Below, piece by piece: positions 15,801 through 19,259 of a DNA stretch of 19,259 nucleotides; position 1 is the stretch's first letter; the number at the start of each line of letters is the position of its first letter. Under the pieces are notes generated by a model. That model did not search any database. It had not been told where the DNA came from and saw only the letters and a program-made list of their open reading frames with translations. Both the position numbers and the translations under genes were made by a program. The DNA comes from Kiritimatiellia bacterium (GTDB lineage Bacteria; Verrucomicrobiota; Kiritimatiellia; RFP12; UBA1067): contig JAKSOY010000066.1 of the NCBI GenBank assembly GCA_024405255.1, forward strand, positions 1-19,259, given 5' to 3'.

Positions 15801-16484
15801 CAGAAGACGATGGCACCCTATACGATGAACGCCATGTACCACATCGCCGTGGTGTATGACGGCGTTGGTACGTTCCGCTGGGAACGCCGCGACTTGACGA
15901 CGGGACGGCTGGAACGGAGTACTTCGGTCCAAGGAGCGCCGCTTCATTGCACCTTGCCGAATGCGCGTTTCTGGCTGGGACATTCGTGGTACAAGGATCT
16001 GGACTCGTCTTCCGACTATGATGAAGTGCGTATTTGGAATGGTGCGTTGACAAGCGCCGAACTGACGCAAAGCGTATTGAGCGGCCCGGACGCGCTTTTT
16101 GCGTCCGCGCCGGTTCGTGCGGGCTGCCTGGCGGTGACACATCAGGCCGAGCTCGTGGCCGGTTTCGCCTATTCAGGGGCGCTGGACCTTGAAAACACTT
16201 TGTCGATCGAGGTGGTGAATCCACGGGATTTCGCGGCGCGTCCCTTGCTTGATGTCGCCGACGACGCCGTGGAACATCTGCAGCAGTTGTCCGTCGCGTT
16301 TGCTCGTCCGCCGGCACGAAGTGAATTCGTGTTGTGCGGTGCGGATCGGCTGACGACCGAAAGTCTCAAGTCCATCGCGTTGGACGTCACGATTAACGGG
16401 GCCTCTCAAAATGGCTGGAAACTCCGTCGCAAGGGCGATGAAGTCGTGTTGTTGAAGGACACCTTCGTGGTCTTTGTCAGGTAG
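12810..16484 (+). CDS. secreted protein with PATR-like repeats and three LamG domains
   Basis: The product is 1224 residues from ATG 12810 (two more from ATG 12804). A Sec signal peptide is clear: basic MKVMFGGSWGR, a hydrophobic core, and likely cleavage after TVFA. Residues about 30-440 are a glycine- and valine-rich beta-structure with two passenger-type (PATR) motifs, LVKEGVGTYVLKAA near 110 and LVKQGAGALTLAEA near 360. Three concanavalin/LamG-like domains then begin with LHRWSF-type motifs at about 445, 672 and 891 and each end in YDEVR-I/V-W-x-GxL followed by GPD or GPAD. A short beta-rich tail (LRRKGDEVVLLKDTF) closes the protein. No outer-membrane barrel, sorting motif or hydrophobic anchor is visible. 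Such proteins are expected at the cell surface or outside, binding polysaccharide or other cells, but ligand and anchoring are unknown. It has its own promoter and is flanked by no related gene. Confidence 0.85.
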   Translation: MKVMFGGSWGRICLAVAAVVMVLTVFAEQNIAGTVTLEADADWRAETVTFEEGAVLNLDGHKLSLGGSGYGVAATISDETGAGELHVDIPEGTALESRLSLAGGVKLVKEGVGTYVLKAASSSTGEVVVKSGLMQTGLAGAFPQGTLVVVENGGAFDVCGLLSDLTYQIEGTGPDGQGALRNSGVNIGEGNGQMQGLTLTGDAKVSLQGDFGLVSAGFAANELRLGGHTLTLACNNGKAFWFCNTTCPDVGTIRAEGCAPFFTKGNSSLPDVDFLVTGATFWVRPEIVIKSLTIQGDEQTLRLDNGSAKLCLGDLSILGSCQTWGATGPVCAKGTVLVSNETADVVFNMPVRGWGGRRPSLVKQGAGALTLAEANQFGDVDIQSGTVVAAGNTPNLAFANFAIPMNVAAGAKLDLSACISGTLAFSDLKVAAGGEIAGAETTALLHRWSFDDLTDSIGGSTAVLTGEGPELVDGKLVLNGATGSTGYALLGTGLLPEEGPFTIEIWARQDAVVSWSRLVDIGVTGGQSFAMAWTRGTNINQDQVEHGSYLQDTMAPYTLGTMYHIAVTYDGASNIAWTKRNLETGAVEKGSGFANTQTYWRQPTARFQLGHDLYALDSGSVASATYDEVRVWKGALSDVQLTAHALAGPADCSQVEIKMVNSAAPSEDPELLHRWSFNGDLEDSVGGSTAVLTDEGARVVDKQLVLEGGPGYALLGTGMLPANSPFTIEVWARQDAISSWSRIIDVGTTGGKSFAVAWTRGTNINQDQVENGGKYLQDTMAPYTIGTMYHISFTHDGSGWIRWTKRNAATGAVEKNMFFVNTGTDWTSSSARFQLGKDMYEQTTGGVAAATYDEVRIWRGVLSEAQLTQNAKDGPDTCLTSGERPSGASLVHRWSFALDMTDAVGGRTGVLNGPGARVEDGMLRLTGGPQGSSWAEMGMGLLPSKGPFTIELWARKTADQTNARFLDIGTGQKTSFVMVWYSSASNPDFVEYNGTQYQKTMAPYTMNAMYHIAVVYDGVGTFRWERRDLTTGRLERSTSVQGAPLHCTLPNARFWLGHSWYKDLDSSSDYDEVRIWNGALTSAELTQSVLSGPDALFASAPVRAGCLAVTHQAELVAGFAYSGALDLENTLSIEVVNPRDFAARPLLDVADDAVEHLQQLSVAFARPPARSEFVLCGADRLTTESLKSIALDVTINGASQNGWKLRRKGDEVVLLKDTFVVFVR
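14142..16097 (+). repeat. three tandem LamG-encoding repeats
   Basis: Units lie at about 14142-14765, 14823-15443 and 15480-16097. Units 1 and 2 are the closest: 14401-14443 and 15076-15118 match at 40 of 43 positions, and all three differences are synonymous third-codon changes. Unit 3 is clearly more diverged and lacks the WTRGTNINQDQVE segment. Confidence 0.85.
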
Positions 16485-16545
16485 TTAGAGGACTATTGTC
16501 CCAACATAAAAAGTTCAACTGGGATTCGCTCCTTGGGTGGAATTG

Positions 16546-16554
16546 TGGTATAAT
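16546..16554 (+). promoter_or_regulatory. extended -10 promoter of the metY-ldt operon
   Basis: TGGTATAAT at 16546-16554 is a perfect extended -10. The matching -35 is weak (TTCGCT at 16525-16530, 18-bp spacing). Transcription would start near 16561, leaving about 85 nt of leader. I looked for a SAM riboswitch in that leader and saw none. Confidence 0.55.
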
Positions 16555-16646
16555 TTCCTTTACGCGAAGGCGGGTGGCGTTCTTGTTCCTGGTTTGGAAG
16601 GGGCGCGTGGAGAGAATTTAAACCGATTGAAGAAAGGAAAGAGAAG

Positions 16647-17921
16647 ATGACAGTTGATACGTTGTGCGTGCAGGGCGGATGGCAGCCGAAGAAGGGCGAG
16701 CCGCGCCAGGTGCCGATCTACGCGACGACCACGTTCAAGTATGAGACGAGCCAGCAGATGGCGGATCTTTTCGACCTCAAGGAGGCCGGTTATTTCTACA
16801 CGCGCCTCGCGAACCCGACGAACGACCAGGTCGCGAAGAAGATCGCCGCGCTCGAAGGCGGTGTGGCGGCGATTCTCACGAGCTCGGGCCAGGCGGCCTC
16901 CACGTTCGCGATCCTCAACCTCTGCAATGCGGGCGACCATGTGGTGTGTTCGGCGCAGATCTACGGCGGTACGTTCAACCTCTTCGCCGTCTCGCTGAAA
17001 AAGCTCGGCATCGACTTTACGTTCGTCAGCCCGGAGGCGACGCCGGCGGAAATCGCGAAGGCGTTCCGTCCGAACACGAAGTGCGTGTTCGGCGAAACGG
17101 TGGCGAATCCTTCCGGCGTGGTGCTCGACATCGCGAAGTTCGCGAAGGCCGCGCACAAGTTCGGCGTGCCGCTGATCGTGGACAACACGTTCCCGACGCC
17201 GGTGCTGTGCCGTCCGTTCGACTTCGGCTGCGACATCGTGACGCATGCGACGACGAAGTACATGGACGGGCACTCCTCGCAGGTGGGCGGCTGCATCGTC
17301 GACAGCGGCAACTTCGACTGGTCGAAGTATCCCGAGCGTTTTGCGGGGCTCGTCGCGCCGGATGAATCCTATCACGGGCTTTCCTACGTGAAGGCGTTCG
17401 GCAAGCAGGCGTACATCGTCAAGTGCACGGCGCATCTCATGCGCGACTTCGGGTCGATTCCGTCCCCGTTCAATGCGTTCCTGCTCAACCTCGGGCTTGA
17501 ATCGCTGCACGTGCGCATCCGCCGCCATGCGGAATCGGCGCTCAAGATCGCGAAGTGGCTCAAGACGCAGAAGAAGGTCGCGTGGGTCAATTTCGCGGGT
17601 CTGCCGGATTCGCCCTACAAGAAGCTCGTGAAGAAGCAGTTCAAGGGCGGGATCCCGTGCGGCGTGATGACGTTCGGCATCAAGGGCGGACGCGACGCGT
17701 CGATCAAGTTCATGGACTCGCTCAAGCTCATCGGCATCGTCACGCACGTGGCGGACGCGTGGAGCTGCGTGCTGCATCCGGCGTCGCACACGCACCGTCA
17801 GCTGACGGACGAGCAGTTGAAGGCCGCCGGCATTCCGCCGGATCTCATCCGCTTCTCCGTGGGATTGGAAGATCCTGAAGATCTGATCGCCGATCTCAAG
17901 CAGGCGCTCGCGAAGATCTGA
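16647..17921 (+). CDS. metY: O-acetylhomoserine sulfhydrylase / Cys-Met PLP enzyme
   Basis: This 424-residue cytoplasmic enzyme belongs to the Cys/Met-metabolism PLP family. Length and motifs fit O-acetylhomoserine aminocarboxypropyltransferase, which makes homocysteine from O-acetylhomoserine and sulfide. Visible landmarks are the N-terminal TLCVQGGW and PIYATTTFKYET, YFYTRLANPTNDQVAKKIAAL, the cofactor-phosphate loop SSGQAASTFA, VDNTFPTPVLCRPFDFG, and the Schiff-base lysine K204 in THATTKYMDGH. The C-terminal RFSVGLEDPEDLIADL is characteristic. The ATG at 16647 has AAAGGA at 16633-16638. Members of this family (gamma-synthases, gamma-lyases) are hard to separate by eye, so the exact reaction is less certain than the family. 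It is followed 4 bp later by an L,D-transpeptidase gene with which it probably shares a transcript. Confidence 0.88.
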   Translation: MTVDTLCVQGGWQPKKGEPRQVPIYATTTFKYETSQQMADLFDLKEAGYFYTRLANPTNDQVAKKIAALEGGVAAILTSSGQAASTFAILNLCNAGDHVVCSAQIYGGTFNLFAVSLKKLGIDFTFVSPEATPAEIAKAFRPNTKCVFGETVANPSGVVLDIAKFAKAAHKFGVPLIVDNTFPTPVLCRPFDFGCDIVTHATTKYMDGHSSQVGGCIVDSGNFDWSKYPERFAGLVAPDESYHGLSYVKAFGKQAYIVKCTAHLMRDFGSIPSPFNAFLLNLGLESLHVRIRRHAESALKIAKWLKTQKKVAWVNFAGLPDSPYKKLVKKQFKGGIPCGVMTFGIKGGRDASIKFMDSLKLIGIVTHVADAWSCVLHPASHTHRQLTDEQLKAAGIPPDLIRFSVGLEDPEDLIADLKQALAKI

Positions 17922-17925
17922 TCGT

Positions 17926-18909
17926 ATGCGCGTTCGGGGTCTGATCAGTGCCGTCGTGCTGGCGCTTGCCGGCAGTGTCTGTGCGGGGCGGTTGCCGCTT
18001 CCTGCGCTCCGCCTGAACTTCGCGTGGCGTCCGGCCGACGTGCCGGCGCCTGGTTTTGTGCTTGCGTTGCAGATCTGCCTTGATCGCCGCGGGTTCTCGT
18101 GCAATACGCTCGACGGGGCGTGCGGGCGCAAGACGAAAGTCGCGCTCGCCACATGGTGTGCGGTGAATGGGAAGCCGTACGAAGCCGGTCTGGAAGAAAA
18201 GGCGTGGGAAACATTCTTCCCGAATGAAACGGATCTCTTTCGCACGGAGAAAATCACGGCGGCCGAAGTGGCTTCGCTCGTGCGCATTCCGACGGAGCCT
18301 GCCGAAAAGGCGCAGTTACGCACGATGGGCTATCAGACGCTGCAGGAGATGTACGCCGAACGCGGACATGTCTCCGAACGGATGCTGCTGAAGCTCAACC
18401 CCGGACTTCTCTGGCCGAATCCGCCGGTGGGGTCCGTCGTCATCCTGCCCGATACGGCGCCGCGTCATCCGGTGAAGCCGAAGCGGCCCGACGGCGAGGC
18501 GGATGTGCTGCGCGTTTCGATCTCGCGGATGGAGGTCACGGCCTTCAATGCGAAGGGCAAGATGATCGGGCTTTTCCCGTGTTCGATTGCGGCCAGCAAG
18601 AGCAAGCTTCCGCCGACCGGCGAAATCCAGGTGAAGTCGATCGTCGAGGCGCCGGACTACACCTACACGTCCGAGAAGGTGGGACGCGGCGGCCGCATTA
18701 CGCGCTATCTGTATCCGCCGGGTCCGAACAATCCGGTGGGGGCCTCGTGGATCGGTCTTTCGCTGCCCAGCTACGGCATTCACGGCACGCCCTTTCCCGA
18801 ACAGGTCGGCCGCGCCGAATCGCACGGCTGTTTCCGTCTCGCGAATTGGAACGCCGTTCGTCTGCGCCGCATGTGCGATGTCGGCACCAGCGTATTCATC
18901 GAGCCCTGA
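17926..18909 (+). CDS. exported L,D-transpeptidase (YkuD family)
   Basis: The 327-residue protein begins with a signal peptide (MRVRGLISAVVLALAGSVCA, cleavage likely before GRLPLP), so it acts in the envelope. Residues about 40-85 resemble a peptidoglycan-binding module (LQICLDRRGFSCNTLDG... GRKTKVAL). A LysM-like segment follows near 125-175 (YQTLQEMYAERGHVSERML, then GSVVILP). The YkuD catalytic domain fills residues about 188-327, with H286 in IHGTPF and the catalytic H300-G-C302-x-R304 in SHGCFRL. It should form 3-3 peptidoglycan cross-links or attach proteins to the wall. It starts 4 bp after metY with no strong ribosome site, so translation probably depends on coupling. The pairing with a sulfur-amino-acid enzyme has no obvious functional logic. 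Confidence 0.9.
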   Translation: MRVRGLISAVVLALAGSVCAGRLPLPALRLNFAWRPADVPAPGFVLALQICLDRRGFSCNTLDGACGRKTKVALATWCAVNGKPYEAGLEEKAWETFFPNETDLFRTEKITAAEVASLVRIPTEPAEKAQLRTMGYQTLQEMYAERGHVSERMLLKLNPGLLWPNPPVGSVVILPDTAPRHPVKPKRPDGEADVLRVSISRMEVTAFNAKGKMIGLFPCSIAASKSKLPPTGEIQVKSIVEAPDYTYTSEKVGRGGRITRYLYPPGPNNPVGASWIGLSLPSYGIHGTPFPEQVGRAESHGCFRLANWNAVRLRRMCDVGTSVFIEP

Positions 18910-18955
18910 TTGAGGGCGGCAGGGCCGGTTGCGCCTGAATCTTCAATCGTCAAGC

Positions 18956-19018
18956 GATGAAGACTGAAGATTGAAAATTGAAGATTGAAGATTGAAGATT
19001 GAAGATTGAAAATTAAAG
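18956..19018. repeat. nine-unit heptamer array (ATTGAAG consensus)
   Basis: Nine successive 7-mers run without a break: GATGAAG, ACTGAAG, ATTGAAA, four perfect ATTGAAG, ATTGAAA, ATTAAAG. The array lies between the ldt gene and the tRNA promoter. A TCTTCAATCG segment about 16 nt upstream is nearly complementary to its first unit and could form a small hairpin with it. Confidence 0.8.
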
Positions 19019-19025
19019 ATGCCTC

Positions 19026-19055
19026 TTGACGGGGACACGTCACTTGTGGTAAAAT
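19026..19055 (+). promoter_or_regulatory. tRNA promoter
   Basis: TTGACG at 19026-19031 and TAAAAT at 19050-19055 with an 18-bp spacer and a TGG just before the -10 (extended -10) place the start around 19062, about 11 nt before the tRNA-Ser. Confidence 0.65.
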
Positions 19056-19072
19056 ACCCAACTGTTCACCAC

Positions 19073-19162
19073 GGAAAGGTGGCAGAGCTTGGTTGAATGC
19101 ACATGACTCGAAATCATGCATACCGCAAGGTATCGGGGGTTCGAATCCCTCCCTTTCCGCCA
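19073..19162 (+). tRNA. tRNA-Ser (anticodon CGA)
   Basis: Acceptor arm GGAAAGG (19073-19079) pairs with CCTTTCC (19152-19158), followed by discriminator G and an encoded CCA (19160-19162). The anticodon stem CATGA/TCATG encloses loop CTCGAAA with anticodon CGA at 19109-19111, reading UCG. The long variable arm (ATACCGCAAGGTAT) is the class II hallmark of serine tRNAs. The T loop GGTTCGAATCC is canonical. Confidence 0.95.
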
Positions 19163-19191
19163 TTTCCCTCTGTTTATTCTGCGAGGGAAAT
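19163..19191 (+). terminator. hairpin between the two tRNAs
   Basis: TTTCCCTC (19163-19170) pairs with GAGGGAAA (19183-19190) around a 12-nt loop. Only three T residues follow, so it may be a processing hairpin rather than a strong terminator. An alternative hairpin ATTTCA/TGAAAT (19190-19206) abuts the next tRNA. Confidence 0.35.
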
Positions 19192-19206
19192 TTCAGTGGG
19201 TGAAAT

Positions 19207-19259
19207 GCGGGCGTAATTCAATGGCAGAATAGGAGCTTCCCAAGCTTCTTACGTGGGTT
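19207..19259 (+). tRNA. tRNA-Gly (anticodon CCC), 5' part
   Basis: GCGGGCG (19207-19213) forms the 5' acceptor strand, ATTC/GAAT the D stem, and GGAGC/GCTTC the anticodon stem around TTCCCAA, giving anticodon CCC at 19239-19241 for GGG codons. The window ends in the T arm. It probably shares the transcript of the upstream tRNA-Ser. Confidence 0.85.

Noticed and set aside
16490..16501. GGAC/GTCC hairpin after the LamG-protein gene as a terminator
   Set aside because: A 4-bp stem without a T tract is too weak to support.
16555..16646. SAM or other riboswitch in the metY leader
   Set aside because: The leader is only about 85 nt and shows no conserved SAM-riboswitch elements or terminator-antiterminator pair.
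16560..18323. 587-codon open frame on the minus strand opposite metY and ldt
   Set aside because: It is antisense to two genes with intact catalytic motifs, its translation is arginine-rich low-complexity sequence, and it is explained by GC-rich codon bias.
18956..19018. CRISPR array
   Set aside because: The units are 7-nt direct tandem repeats without spacers and no cas genes are in the window.

Overview
The window reads as a bacterial chromosome segment of moderately high GC, with a visibly AT-richer block at the left (about 1-3660). The combination of a large secreted protein with three LamG/concanavalin-like repeats behind autotransporter-type passenger repeats, an Rpn/PD-(D/E)XK transposase remnant, MITE/REP-like fold-back elements carrying TGGGGACAG ends, and heptameric ATTGAAG repeats is most reminiscent of the PVC superphylum (Kiritimatiellota/Lentisphaerota-like). 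That placement is an inference from gene content, not a measured phylogeny.

Layout. (1) 1-3660 (+): the last codons of an unidentified gene, then mcrB and mcrC overlapping by ATGA (type IV McrBC restriction with an EVE-like sensor domain in McrB), then a small unknown gene whose frame stays open for 37 codons past its TGA. (2) 3796-11189 (+): three tightly coupled genes, a Sel1-repeat protein, a SWIM zinc-finger protein and a very large SNF2-family ATPase. The first junction is an ATGA overlap and the second a 3-bp gap, so the three products probably act together on DNA or nucleoprotein. With McrBC next door this may be a defence island. (3) 11190-12809: accessory debris. It holds a good sigma70-type promoter, a 99-nt symmetric fold-back element with 12-bp perfect terminal inverted repeats, a nonsense-interrupted nuclease-like fragment running into a 5'-truncated Rpn-family gene, and a 106-nt symmetric MITE/REP-like hairpin. 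(4) 12810-16484 (+): the secreted LamG-repeat protein with its own promoter. (5) 16549-18909 (+): an extended -10 promoter, an O-acetylhomoserine sulfhydrylase-type PLP enzyme, and 4 bp later an exported L,D-transpeptidase. (6) 18910-19259: a nine-unit heptamer repeat, then a promoter, tRNA-Ser(CGA) with encoded CCA, two small hairpins, and the 5' part of tRNA-Gly(CCC), cut by the window end.

All supported genes lie on the + strand. The many long minus-strand frames (up to 587 codons) sit opposite well-supported genes and are treated as shadows. The best candidates for new biology are the Sel1-SWIM-SNF2 trio beside McrBC and the TGA-interrupted small gene. The two symmetric fold-back elements are the most distinctive non-coding structures.
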